Assembly: GCA_036557705.1 (NCBI GenBank)
Contig: DATBHB010000075.1
Coordinates: 1 to 64,000, forward strand
Length of the DNA stretch: 64,000 bases
Direction of reading: 5' to 3'
Source: VAZQ01 sp036557705
Lineage (GTDB): Bacteria; Pseudomonadota; Alphaproteobacteria; Rhizobiales; Xanthobacteraceae
Shown: piece after piece, positions 26,161 to 34,115 of the stretch
Layout: every line of letters starts with the position of its first letter
How positions within the stretch are numbered: position 1 is the first letter of the stretch
Made by a program: the position numbers and the translations under genes
Notes under the pieces: generated by a model
Databases searched by the model: none
What the model saw: the letters and a program-made list of their open reading frames with translations, nothing else
Told to the model about the DNA's origin: nothing

Positions 26161-26733
26161 ATGAAATCGGTTCCATCCATCGCGGCGCGGACGGCTCTGC
26201 TCCTTTCACTTACCGTGGCCGGAGCTCCTGTGGGCGCGCAGAATCAGTCGGCGCAGCCTCCTGCTCAGCCGAATAACAACAACGCACAGAATCAGCAGGG
26301 CAACAGCTCGCCAAATGAACAAGCGCTGATCGCGCAGGGTGAAAAAGTCTACAAGGATGCAAGGTGCTATGCGTGTCACGGCCAGTTCGGGTTTGGCGGG
26401 GCCGGGCCGCGGTTCCGGCAAGACCGCTTTCTCGCTCTGACCGATTACGTCGTCGGCCAGATCATCCTCGGCCGCGATATCATGCCGGCGTTCGGCGATA
26501 CTTTGAACGATCAACAGATCGCGGCGGTCGCCACCTATATCCGCAATTCCTGGGGAAACGATTTCGGGGAAGTTCAGCCGCAGGAAGTGGCAGAGCTCCG
26601 CAAGGATGTGCGGCTTCATCCGCCGCAGGGCGAGGCGCATTTGCCTGGCGCCACATCATCCGGCCCGACACCGCAGCCACCCGGGCCCGGCACGACGACG
26701 GGCCAGCAAGGCTCCCAGCCCAACGGAAAATAG
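26161..26733 (+). CDS. Periplasmic monoheme cytochrome c with Gln/Asn-rich tails
   Basis: A 190-residue exported protein (signal ending VGA-QNQS). The heme site is RCYACHGQFGFGGAGPRF, with the axial Met in GRDIMPAFG, as in cytochromes serving PQQ alcohol dehydrogenases. Between signal peptide and heme domain lies a ~35-residue Gln/Asn/Pro stretch (PPAQPNNNNAQNQQG), and the C-terminus is a Pro/Gly/Thr/Gln tail; both resemble the tails of the divergent PQQ dehydrogenase. Likely an electron acceptor for that enzyme. Confidence 0.9.
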   Translation: MKSVPSIAARTALLLSLTVAGAPVGAQNQSAQPPAQPNNNNAQNQQGNSSPNEQALIAQGEKVYKDARCYACHGQFGFGGAGPRFRQDRFLALTDYVVGQIILGRDIMPAFGDTLNDQQIAAVATYIRNSWGNDFGEVQPQEVAELRKDVRLHPPQGEAHLPGATSSGPTPQPPGPGTTTGQQGSQPNGK

Positions 26734-26783
26734 CAGTGCGCCGCGACAGATCGCCTGGATCTCCAGGTCAACAGGAGAAAGCA

Positions 26784-27647
26784 ATGATTCGCGTTTCATG
26801 CACCCGATGGTCGGCCGGAGCCCTGGTCATCGCTGCTCTGTCGGTTCCCGCGCTCGCACAGGCGCAACAGCCACAGAATTGTCCGGTCAGTCACGACCAG
26901 CTCGTCCAGGCGCTCAAGCAGAACGTGAAAGCGAGCGGCGGGCCGGACAACGGCGGCATGCCGGTGAACGAATGGGCAGCCGTTGTTGACAGGTTGGGCA
27001 ATGTCTGCGCAATCGCCTTCAGCGGGAGCAATGCGACAGATCAATGGCTCGGCAGCCGGGCCATAGCAGTCGAGAAAGCGAACACCGTCGTCTCCTTCAG
27101 CCTCGACAAGTTTGCGATTTCGACCGCCAACCTCTGGGCCGAATCGCAGCCCGGCGGCTATCTGTTCGGAGCGAACACGAGCAGCCCGGCCATTCCCCAG
27201 GAACTCTATGCCGGCAATCCCTCGCAATACGGCACCAATTCCGATCCCCTCGTCGGCAAGCATCCGGGCGGCGTGATCGTGTTCGGAGGCGGACTCGCGC
27301 TATACAAGAACAATAATATCCTGGTGGGCGGGCTCGGGGCGAGCGGAAATACCTCGTGCGCGGATCATAACATTGCGTGGCGCGTGCGCCAAAAGCTCGG
27401 AATGGATCACGTCCCCGACGGCCCGACCTCGCTACACAATGACGCGATCGTGTACGATGTCGGAGCTGACGGCAAGAGCATGAGCGGTTGGGGCCACCCG
27501 ACATGCGGGCACAATGCGCCCGACATCGCGCAGCAGATCGGCGCCGGTCTGAAAGTCTCGCAAGCACCGGCACAGCAAGGCACCGCCGGCCAGGGGCAGC
27601 CGAGTTCGCAAGGTAACAGAAACACCCTCCCGAATTTCCAGAAGTGA
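26784..27647 (+). CDS. Exported GlcG/HbpS-like protein (DUF336 fold)
   Basis: A 287-residue protein with a signal peptide (ALAQA-QQPQ). The core contains NEWAAVVDRLGNVCAIAFSG, RAIAVEKANTVVSFS, PGGYLFG, HPGGVIVFGGGLALY and GGLGASGNTSCADHNIAW, the landmarks of the GlcG/HbpS family, whose members bind heme or cobalamin or act as oxidative-stress sensors. Many exported members sit beside PQQ dehydrogenases, as here. The C-terminal ~30 residues are Gln/Gly/Ser-rich, like its neighbours. AGGAG precedes ATG 26784; the longer frame from 26364 is an antiregister of the cytochrome gene. Role in the chain unknown. Confidence 0.85.
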   Translation: MIRVSCTRWSAGALVIAALSVPALAQAQQPQNCPVSHDQLVQALKQNVKASGGPDNGGMPVNEWAAVVDRLGNVCAIAFSGSNATDQWLGSRAIAVEKANTVVSFSLDKFAISTANLWAESQPGGYLFGANTSSPAIPQELYAGNPSQYGTNSDPLVGKHPGGVIVFGGGLALYKNNNILVGGLGASGNTSCADHNIAWRVRQKLGMDHVPDGPTSLHNDAIVYDVGADGKSMSGWGHPTCGHNAPDIAQQIGAGLKVSQAPAQQGTAGQGQPSSQGNRNTLPNFQK

Positions 27648-27672
27648 ACTCGCGCTCGATGCGAGCCCGTCA

Positions 27673-28494
27673 ATGAGTATCGCGAACTTCCTTCCGTATT
27701 GCGGTCATCCGCCCGTGCCCGGCGACCTGATATGGAACACCGACCCCATCCTCATCTCGGGCTTGCTGGGCATTGCCATCGTGTATCTCGCGCGCTCCTT
27801 CGGTTCGGATGGGCTTTCCCCGAACGAAAGAAGGTGTTTCGTGATCGGATGGGGCGTGGTGGCGGCGGCGTTAACTTCTCCGCTGTGTAACCTGAGCGTG
27901 GCGCTCTTTTCTGCCCGGGTGACGCAGCACATCGTGCTCACGCTCGTGGCCGCGCCGCTCGTTGTCCTGGGCAGGCCGGAGCGCGCCTTTGCGGCTTTCC
28001 TGCCCCTACGCATGGTGGGTGCGCTGCTGAAGAAACACGGGATGGGCATCGGCGCTGCGGGATTTGCGGTTACGATGTGGACTTGGCATCTGCCGGGCCC
28101 ATACGATGCGACACTTCAGAACAATTACGCCTACTGGGCGATGCACATTACCACGTTCGGATCGGCTCTCATTTTCTGGCATGCCCTTCTTTTCCACGGC
28201 GCAACGCGCACCGGCTCGGCGCTCGTTGCCGCTTTCGGAACCGCGATGCAGATGAGTCTTCTTGGCGCGGTGCTGACGCTGGCGCCACGGGCACTGTTTG
28301 CAGTTCATTCGACGACCACCTGGCCGTGGGGTCTCTCCCCGCTGGAGGATCAGCAACTCGGCGGGCTCATCATGTGGGTCCCGGCGGGCGTGCTGTTCAC
28401 AGTCTATGGGATCGTGGCGTTCGGCAGATGGATGGCTAGCTTTGAGGCCGCGCCCGCAACACTCGAGATTGGTGGGAGCGCAGCACGGAACTAA
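27673..28494 (+). CDS. ctaG: Cytochrome c oxidase assembly factor, CtaG family (caa3-type)
   Basis: A 273-residue membrane protein with about seven hydrophobic helices. Conserved CtaG_2 landmarks are DPILISGLLGIAIVYL, ALTSPLCNLSVALFSARVTQHIVLTLVAAPL, WTWHLPGPYDATL and EDQQLGGLIMWVPAG. This family is needed for maturation of caa3 oxidases, probably CuB insertion. It starts 25 bp after the GlcG-like gene and completes the divergent arm, so the locus encodes its own oxidase assembly factor. Confidence 0.9.
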   Translation: MSIANFLPYCGHPPVPGDLIWNTDPILISGLLGIAIVYLARSFGSDGLSPNERRCFVIGWGVVAAALTSPLCNLSVALFSARVTQHIVLTLVAAPLVVLGRPERAFAAFLPLRMVGALLKKHGMGIGAAGFAVTMWTWHLPGPYDATLQNNYAYWAMHITTFGSALIFWHALLFHGATRTGSALVAAFGTAMQMSLLGAVLTLAPRALFAVHSTTTWPWGLSPLEDQQLGGLIMWVPAGVLFTVYGIVAFGRWMASFEAAPATLEIGGSAARN

Positions 28495-28605
28495 TTGCGC
28501 GACCCAAAGCTCGGCGGTAGCGAGCCCGCCGATCACGGCCTCAGGAACACGTGGGCGCGGCGCTGGTGGCACAGCCGCTCCGAAGCCCCATTTCGCGCAC
28601 GCGCT

Positions 28606-29628
28606 TTAGGATTTGGTTCTGGGTTGCGACGCATTGCGCAGGCGCGGGCGCGCCGGCGAAGTTCGCTTGCTGACGGCAGCCGGCGCGGACGGAGCAGATG
28701 CGGACGCGACATAAGCTTCGTAAAGCTGGGCAAAGTCGAACGCCAGCTCGTAACAGATCCGGAGCGTGCGGTTCTCTTCGCTCCATGCGGCGGCCGGGCG
28801 GCCGCAGCTGCGCATTTCGATGGTGAACGGGGCGGGCCAAGCGTAATCGAGGGAGGCTCGATTGGCCACCGTTTCCAGGATTCGGACTGCCCGAAAACCG
28901 CGAGCAAATCCGGCCAGGTTCTCTGCCGCATTATCATAGACGACGTAAATTTTGGTCTGCGGCTGATCGGGGGTACGGCGATGCGGCTCTAGAACCGCAT
29001 CCCAGGACCGCGAAATCTTTCCATAATCCTTCCGGCAGGTCTCTTGCCGTTCCGGCGGCATCTGCGCTTCGTCGGCAAGACTCTTGAACTTCGCCGGATC
29101 GGAGCCGACCATGAGACAAACGACCTGATACGCGCGCTCCTGGCTCATCGTGTGCTCGCCGTAATAGACCGGCTGCGCTCCAGTTTCCTGATCGCGACGG
29201 GCGCTCAGGAACCAATTCTTTGCTGCCTCGGCCAGCACCCGCTGGGAAAACTCGCTGCCGACCTTTAGCAATCGCAGTGTTGCAAATGCATCGGCTTCGT
29301 CTTCTTCGCGCCCGAGCACCGGCAGTTTCATCTCGTCAATGGCGACGTGACCCATTTCATGGAGCAGCGCAAACAGCGTATTGCCCATCACGAATTCGAG
29401 CCGATTGAGGCGCTCCTGTTCGGAGAGGTGCTTAAGACGCGGGTTGTTCTGCAGCGCACGAGCAAGCTCCTCGACCCGCTCGTGAAATCTCGGCTGCGCG
29501 GCAGTCGGCGAAGATTGCGCGGCCGGCGCCGGCTCTGCCGGCGGAGCGCCTTGCGCGCAGGCGGCTCCGCTGCCGATCAGCACCAGGCTCATTGCGGCCC
29601 CCACGGCCATGCGGCGGCGATATGTCAT
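28606..29628 (-). CDS. Exported DUF4344 metallopeptidase-like protein
   Basis: A 340-residue protein with a signal peptide (AACA-QGAP). The zinc-protease motif HEMGH lies in ALLHEMGHVAIDEMKLPVLGREEDEADAFA, the layout of DUF4344 putative metallopeptidases, with the downstream acidic residues likely completing the site. The C-terminal ~30 residues are Ala/Ser/Arg-rich. GAGGGA at good spacing favours ATG 29628 over an ATG 15 bp earlier. Periplasmic or outer-membrane location is likely; substrate unknown. It is convergent with ctaG. Confidence 0.85.
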   Translation of the reverse strand: MTYRRRMAVGAAMSLVLIGSGAACAQGAPPAEPAPAAQSSPTAAQPRFHERVEELARALQNNPRLKHLSEQERLNRLEFVMGNTLFALLHEMGHVAIDEMKLPVLGREEDEADAFATLRLLKVGSEFSQRVLAEAAKNWFLSARRDQETGAQPVYYGEHTMSQERAYQVVCLMVGSDPAKFKSLADEAQMPPERQETCRKDYGKISRSWDAVLEPHRRTPDQPQTKIYVVYDNAAENLAGFARGFRAVRILETVANRASLDYAWPAPFTIEMRSCGRPAAAWSEENRTLRICYELAFDFAQLYEAYVASASAPSAPAAVSKRTSPARPRLRNASQPRTKS

Positions 29629-29739
29629 AGCGCGATCCCTCATTCCCCCGACGGAACTCAGTGCGAAGGCTATATTACGAATCCCTCGGAAATGCTACCA
29701 TTAACCAACGAGGAAACGTGCACTCACGGGAGGGCAGCC

Positions 29740-30597
29740 ATGGCGTTCCGGGGCTCGATCCATGTCGTAGCGGCGGTACTGTTGAGTTGGTTTTCGCCCG
29801 CTTACGCGTTCGAGGACGGGATATATCCGGACCTCTCCGGGCAATGGCTCCGGGTCAATTTCGGCAAGGGTGGACAGATCACGTTCGATCAGACCAAGGC
29901 CTGGGGGCTTGGCCAGGAGGCGCCACTCACTCCAGAGTATCAGGCGATTCTGGAGGCGAGCATTGCCGACCAGGAGAACGGCGGGCAAGGCAACTGGAAT
30001 TCCGGCTCACGCTGCATGCCCGCCGGCATGCCGGCGACGATGAATGGGTATAATTCGCTCGAATTCGTGGTGCTGCCGGAAATTACCTACGTGACGGTCG
30101 AGCACAATCTTCCGATTCATCGGCGCATCTATACCGATGGGCGGGCTTGGCCGCGGGAGATCCCACCGACCTTCCAGGGCTATGCGATCGGCAAATGGAT
30201 CGACAGCGAGGGCAAGGGCCGATTTGACGCGCTTGAAGTCGAGACCCGCTACTTCAAAGGGCCGCGCGCGCTCGATCCGACCGGCATACCGGTCCATACC
30301 GACAATCAGTCGATCGTCAAGGAGCGCATTTACCGCGACAAGACCGCTCCCGATACGCTCCACGATGAGCTTACACTGTTCGATCACGCGCTGACGCGGC
30401 CGTGGACGGTACTCAAGACCTATCGCCGCAGCCCCGCCAAATACCCGATTTGGCGCGAAGAAAATTGTCCGGCGATCACCCGGCTGATCAAGATCGGCAA
30501 CGAGGTCTATTTCAAGGGCGCCGACGACAATCTGCTGCCCACCCGCAAAGACCAGCCGCCGCCCGATCTGAAATATTTCGATAGGGAGCGGCGGTAA
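29740..30597 (+). CDS. Secreted protein of the three-member family, paralogue 2
   Basis: A 285-residue protein with a signal peptide (AYA-FEDG). It aligns from YPDLSGQW through APLTPEY, RCMPAGMP, EFVVLPEITYV, RRIYTDGRAWP, FQGYAIG, LEVETR, GPRALD, DHALTRPWTV to the C-terminal DQPPPDLKYF with paralogues 1 and 3. The calcium-type loop is degenerate here (DSEGKGRFD, 155-163). The cysteine pair is C92/C243. GGGAGGG precedes the ATG. It is divergent from the metallopeptidase and convergent with an amidohydrolase. No known function. Confidence 0.8.
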   Translation: MAFRGSIHVVAAVLLSWFSPAYAFEDGIYPDLSGQWLRVNFGKGGQITFDQTKAWGLGQEAPLTPEYQAILEASIADQENGGQGNWNSGSRCMPAGMPATMNGYNSLEFVVLPEITYVTVEHNLPIHRRIYTDGRAWPREIPPTFQGYAIGKWIDSEGKGRFDALEVETRYFKGPRALDPTGIPVHTDNQSIVKERIYRDKTAPDTLHDELTLFDHALTRPWTVLKTYRRSPAKYPIWREENCPAITRLIKIGNEVYFKGADDNLLPTRKDQPPPDLKYFDRERR

Positions 30598-30680
30598 ATC
30601 GCGGGAGAACTAGTGGGCCGCTCGCGAGTGGCCATTGTTCACAAGGTGGTTCAACCTGGCCGGAATATGCTCCAGCGCCG

Positions 30681-32186
30681 TCAACGCGTGCGTGGGATGA
30701 AGCGGTTCATTCCGATATCGCTCGCCCACACGCGACGATGGGCCTCGATCATATGGGGGAGCGCCCGTTTGCTCCGCTCCAGGACGCTCTCGAAATCGGC
30801 ACGAAAACAGCGCATCAGATCGGCGACTTCCCGGCGCAAACCGTCTTCGTCGATGGTGAGCACCTTGCGATTGCGCACGACCACGCGTCCGTCCACGATC
30901 ACGGTCTCCACGCCGCGTCCAGCCTCGGTATAGACGAGCTGGCGCGCGGCGCTGTTATAGGGAAGATAGCCGACGTCGTTGAGGTCGATCAGGATCAGGT
31001 CGGCTTTGTAACCGGGCCGGATGGCGCCGAGCCGGCCGTCAAGTCCGGCAGTGCGGGCATTGCCGAGCGTCGCATGGCGAAGCGCCTCGTGCGCCAGCGA
31101 AGGGCCGGGTTCCGGCTCGCTCACCGCCGCCAACAGGCAGAACATCTTCATCGCCTGAAACACGCTCTGCACGTCGCTGCCGCTGCAATTATCGCAGCCG
31201 AGCCCGAGCCTCACTCCAGCCTCGCGCAAATCGCAGACTGGCGCGATCCCGCTCTTGAGTTTCATGTTGCTCAGATGATTGAGCACGACTCCAGCGTCGG
31301 CGGCAGCGATGCGCTCCATCTCGCGTGGCGAGATCCAGACGCTGTGCACGATATTGAGGCGCGGTCCAAGGAGCCCGGTGCTGTCCAGGTAATCGATGAG
31401 CGAACCGCCGTGATCGGCGAACAGCTCGCGCGCAATCAGGACCTGGCCTCTGGTCTCATACACGTGGGTATAGACCGCAAGTCCGTGCCTGGCGGAAAGT
31501 TCGGCGCAGCCTTCCAGCATTTTTGGCGTGCAGCGTTGCGGCGCGAACGGCGCGATCGCCCAATGCAGAGTACCGGCGGCAGGGTAGCGCGCGAACTGAT
31601 GTTCGAGGTAATCGAGCTGCTCGCGGACAGGCCGCCCCGCCGTGCCCAGCATATCCGCAACGTCGGGCGGCAGGTCGTCCTTGTGCCGCACCATCGCGAT
31701 CGCGGGGACATCCCAGACCATCGGCGAGAACACGACCCGAATCCCCGCCTCGCGATAGGCCGCAATGACGACGTCGGTATAGTCGTCGTCGAGCGGGACC
31801 AGGCCGAGCATGTCCTGCACGGTGGTGATGCCGCAGCGCAACGACTCAAGCGCGCCGACAAGCGTGCGGGCGCGTACCTCCTCCTTGCTGCGGTGCTGTC
31901 CGAGCGGCAGCGTATAGAGCAGCCACATTTCCAGCGGCAGCTCTTCGAACATGCCGCGGCACAACGTGTCGTGAGAATGGTAATGGGCGTTGATCAGTCC
32001 GGGAACGACGAGCCGTCCCCTCGCATCGATGACCTCGCAATGACCGGGCGCGGCAAGACCGCGTCCCACCGCAACAATCTCGCCGGCTTCGATCAGGATG
32101 TCGGCGACTGCGGGTTTATGAACGTCGCCGTCGTGGTCGTAGACCTCGCCGCCGCGTACGAGCAGCCGTTTCGGTTGAGCATCCAT
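30681..32186 (-). CDS. Amidohydrolase/deaminase of the cytosine deaminase-like superfamily
   Basis: A 501-residue enzyme with a beta-sandwich start (RLLVRGGEVYD...ADILIEAGEIVAVG) and TIM-barrel core. Metal ligands: HxH at H68/H70 (LINAHYHSHD), THVYET, IVHSVWIS and the barrel-end Asp in GLGCDNCSGSD. The C-terminal ADLILIDLND... VETVIVDGRVVVR closes the sandwich. It is in the atrazine-chlorohydrolase/S-adenosylhomocysteine-deaminase-like clade that deaminates or hydrolyses heterocycles or guanidino compounds; substrate unknown. It starts 42 bp downstream of the HD-domain gene. Confidence 0.88.
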   Translation of the reverse strand: MDAQPKRLLVRGGEVYDHDGDVHKPAVADILIEAGEIVAVGRGLAAPGHCEVIDARGRLVVPGLINAHYHSHDTLCRGMFEELPLEMWLLYTLPLGQHRSKEEVRARTLVGALESLRCGITTVQDMLGLVPLDDDYTDVVIAAYREAGIRVVFSPMVWDVPAIAMVRHKDDLPPDVADMLGTAGRPVREQLDYLEHQFARYPAAGTLHWAIAPFAPQRCTPKMLEGCAELSARHGLAVYTHVYETRGQVLIARELFADHGGSLIDYLDSTGLLGPRLNIVHSVWISPREMERIAAADAGVVLNHLSNMKLKSGIAPVCDLREAGVRLGLGCDNCSGSDVQSVFQAMKMFCLLAAVSEPEPGPSLAHEALRHATLGNARTAGLDGRLGAIRPGYKADLILIDLNDVGYLPYNSAARQLVYTEAGRGVETVIVDGRVVVRNRKVLTIDEDGLRREVADLMRCFRADFESVLERSKRALPHMIEAHRRVWASDIGMNRFIPRTR

Positions 32187-32228
32187 GGGTAAGACGGCGC
32201 GCGCCTCCTCACCGCGAGGACGGATCGC

Positions 32229-33077
32229 TTACAGCGGCGCGTCGGGATTGATCATCGTCCGCCACATGTGGGTGACGGGAGTATTGTCGTTGCCGAGCCC
32301 TGCCTCGGGCTGGCGGAAATGGCGCCCGATCAGGTCGGTAAACTCGTCGATGGAAACCTGGACATTCGGATCGAATGCATAGAGATCGTTCAGCGTCACC
32401 AACCGTGCGTCCATGTACCACTTGTGGTTCCGTGCATATGCGTAATCGCGCTGAACGTGCGGCAACGGCACGTAATCGACACCGAAGATCCGGAAGTAGC
32501 TTTCAGGATATTCGTAGCCGACCGACGGATCGGGATAAAAGCGCAAGGCCTGGTGGTAGCGCACCGCGAAGGCGACTCGCTCGGATACGTAGGGTTCGAT
32601 AACCTGCGCGCCCCAGTAGCCGTGGTCGGCCTTCATGAGGGTCTGGCCGGCGTCGTGCAGCAGGCAGGCAAGAATTATCTCCTCGGACGCGCCCCGCCTC
32701 TGAGCAAGCCTTGCACTCTGCAGCAGGTGAGCCGTAGCCCCGAACCGAAGCTTGAAAAAATCGATCAAGGTTGGCTTTGGCGGCATTGGCGGCAAGCGGG
32801 GAACCGTGAGGCTGGGCGGGTCGGCATCGGGATCCTGAATGTAGTGCTCGTGCACCAACAGCCGTCCGACGCCGCGGCGGTAGCCGCGCCGGTCCACGCG
32901 TTCCTCGTAATCGGCGACCGTCGGATATGCCTTATCCGATTGCCGCGCCGCGACCGTCGCCTGCAGCCTCGCCGCAAGGTAGTCCTCGAGTCCGTCGGCA
33001 CGCGCCTCATGACTCATCTCCTTGACGGCGGTCTCGCCTCCAAGGCTCGCAATGACCGCGCTCCGATCGACCTCCAT
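32229..33077 (-). CDS. HD-domain phosphohydrolase-like protein
   Basis: A 282-residue protein. The HD signature is in LLHDAGQTLMKADHGYWGAQ, with earlier and later histidines (HLLQSARL; RYHQALRF) likely completing the metal site. Related HD proteins occur near catabolic genes, and some act as phosphonate oxygenases or inositol-oxygenase-like enzymes, so oxygenase rather than phosphohydrolase chemistry is possible. The start at 33077 follows AGGAG. It is co-oriented with the amidohydrolase, 42 bp upstream of it, suggesting an operon. Substrate unknown. Confidence 0.75.
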   Translation of the reverse strand: MEVDRSAVIASLGGETAVKEMSHEARADGLEDYLAARLQATVAARQSDKAYPTVADYEERVDRRGYRRGVGRLLVHEHYIQDPDADPPSLTVPRLPPMPPKPTLIDFFKLRFGATAHLLQSARLAQRRGASEEIILACLLHDAGQTLMKADHGYWGAQVIEPYVSERVAFAVRYHQALRFYPDPSVGYEYPESYFRIFGVDYVPLPHVQRDYAYARNHKWYMDARLVTLNDLYAFDPNVQVSIDEFTDLIGRHFRQPEAGLGNDNTPVTHMWRTMINPDAPL

Positions 33078-33310
33078 CACGTTTCTCCTATGCAGACGCC
33101 TGTTCCTATCCTGCACGGACCTCAAGGTCCGGGCAATCGGACGGAGCGCGCCTCAGCGCAAGCAATGCGTCGCTGCGGCAGCCACCGTCGGGCCTGAATG
33201 CTCCTCCATCAAATAGGTCTCCTGCGTGCAATTTGCACCATCCTGTTAGCGATTGCTCAAAGGCCCATCTTGTAAGCAATTCAATGGGCAGGCGCTTGCG
33301 GGGTACCGCG

Positions 33311-33541
33311 ATGAATAGATATTTTTTCGATCTGGTCAGTCAACATCGCACGCAACACGATTTTCGCGGGCAGGAATGCCCGAGCATCGAAGACGCCTTC
33401 CACATGGCCGAACTTATCGCGTTCGACCTGGAGCTCGACTCCCATGGCGAGTGGCATGGCTGGAGCGTGCGGGTGCGGAACGCCGATGGCACGCAGTTGC
33501 TTTCCGTGCCGGTACGATCCGCCGACGTGATCGGCGCATGA
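33311..33541 (+). CDS. DUF6894 family protein, short form
   Basis: A 76-residue protein, MNRYFFDLVSQHRTQHDFRG followed by AFHMAELIAFDLE and WSVRVRNADGTQLLSVPV, the complete DUF6894 core. ATG 33311 is chosen because the family starts MxRYFF. Function unknown; members are numerous in Bradyrhizobium-like genomes. A repeat element begins 8 bp after the stop. Compare 16991-17389. Confidence 0.8.
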   Translation: MNRYFFDLVSQHRTQHDFRGQECPSIEDAFHMAELIAFDLELDSHGEWHGWSVRVRNADGTQLLSVPVRSADVIGA

Positions 33542-33548
33542 GCGAGAT

Positions 33549-33678
33549 GTAGGGTGGGCAAAGGCGCACGCGCTGCGTGGGCATGGCGCTCTTTTCTACG
33601 TGTGGCACGGCTCGCGCGTGTGGACCGCGCCCATAGCGCGTCGAAGACGCGCGTTAACGCGCTTCAGGCCCACCCTAC
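33549..33678. repeat. GTAGGGTGGGC-type palindromic repeat, copy 3 (left flank of parA cassette)
   Basis: Ends GTAGGGTGGGCAAAG and GGCCCACCCTAC are inverted. Its reverse complement matches copy 4 (35135-35281) closely over the first ~95 bp, including GCGCGTTAACGCGCGTCTTCG. The TAG stop of the small gene 33675-34115 lies in its right end. Confidence 0.9.
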
Positions 33679-34115
33679 GGAAAAGCAGTCCCGCTAGCCG
33701 TCGATTTCTTCGAGCTCACGTGCTGGCAGGAACTTTCCGACAAGCAATCACAGCGGACGCTGAGCGCATCAGCAATATCGGCCAGATAGGATTCGATCGC
33801 GTGTCGCACGAGCTGTTGCCGCGACACGCGCCTTTTCACCGCGGCAATTCCCAACCTCTCAAATTCCGTCGGCGAGAACGCGAGCGAAAAGCGTTTCGAC
33901 CTTTTTACATCCGGGCGCGAAGGGCCTTCCGCGAGTGCAGACGACGTGCACTCGGGATCCGCGCAAATTCCGATATCGAGCCCGCCCCCGGAAGCGACAA
34001 CGAGTCCTCGCGGCTCATGGCTCGGCGCCTGCCACGGTCTCGCATCCCCCTTACGGGCGAGCAGACTTGACGTAATCGTCGCGAATTTGTGTTGTTTCAC
34101 CTTGGCTCTTCCCAT
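33675..34115 (-). CDS. Small DNA-binding-like protein paired with ParA
   Basis: A 146-residue protein. The C-terminal half contains RFSLAFSPTEFERLGIAAVK, then RRVSRQQLVRHAIESYLADI, which looks like a ribbon-helix-helix DNA-binding fold. It overlaps the 3' end of parA by 65 bp in another frame and ends exactly in a repeat. Such small partners can replace ParB in orphan ParA systems; that role is inference. Starts at 34115 (MGRAKVKQHKF) or 34154 are both possible. The overlapping layout lowers confidence, but the motif supports a real gene. Confidence 0.6.
   Translation of the reverse strand: MGRAKVKQHKFATITSSLLARKGDARPWQAPSHEPRGLVVASGGGLDIGICADPECTSSALAEGPSRPDVKRSKRFSLAFSPTEFERLGIAAVKRRVSRQQLVRHAIESYLADIADALSVRCDCLSESSCQHVSSKKSTASGTAFP

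Noticed and set aside
26364..26783. Extension of the GlcG-like protein upstream to 26364
   Set aside because: It overlaps the cytochrome gene in another frame; a signal peptide and AGGAG fix the start at 26784.
30738..32192. Plus-strand frame of 484 codons opposite the amidohydrolase
   Set aside because: Complete overlap with a gene that has intact metal motifs and ordinary codon usage; no motif on the plus strand.
33233..33310. N-terminal extension of the short DUF6894 protein
   Set aside because: The family begins MxRYFF, which fixes the start at 33311.
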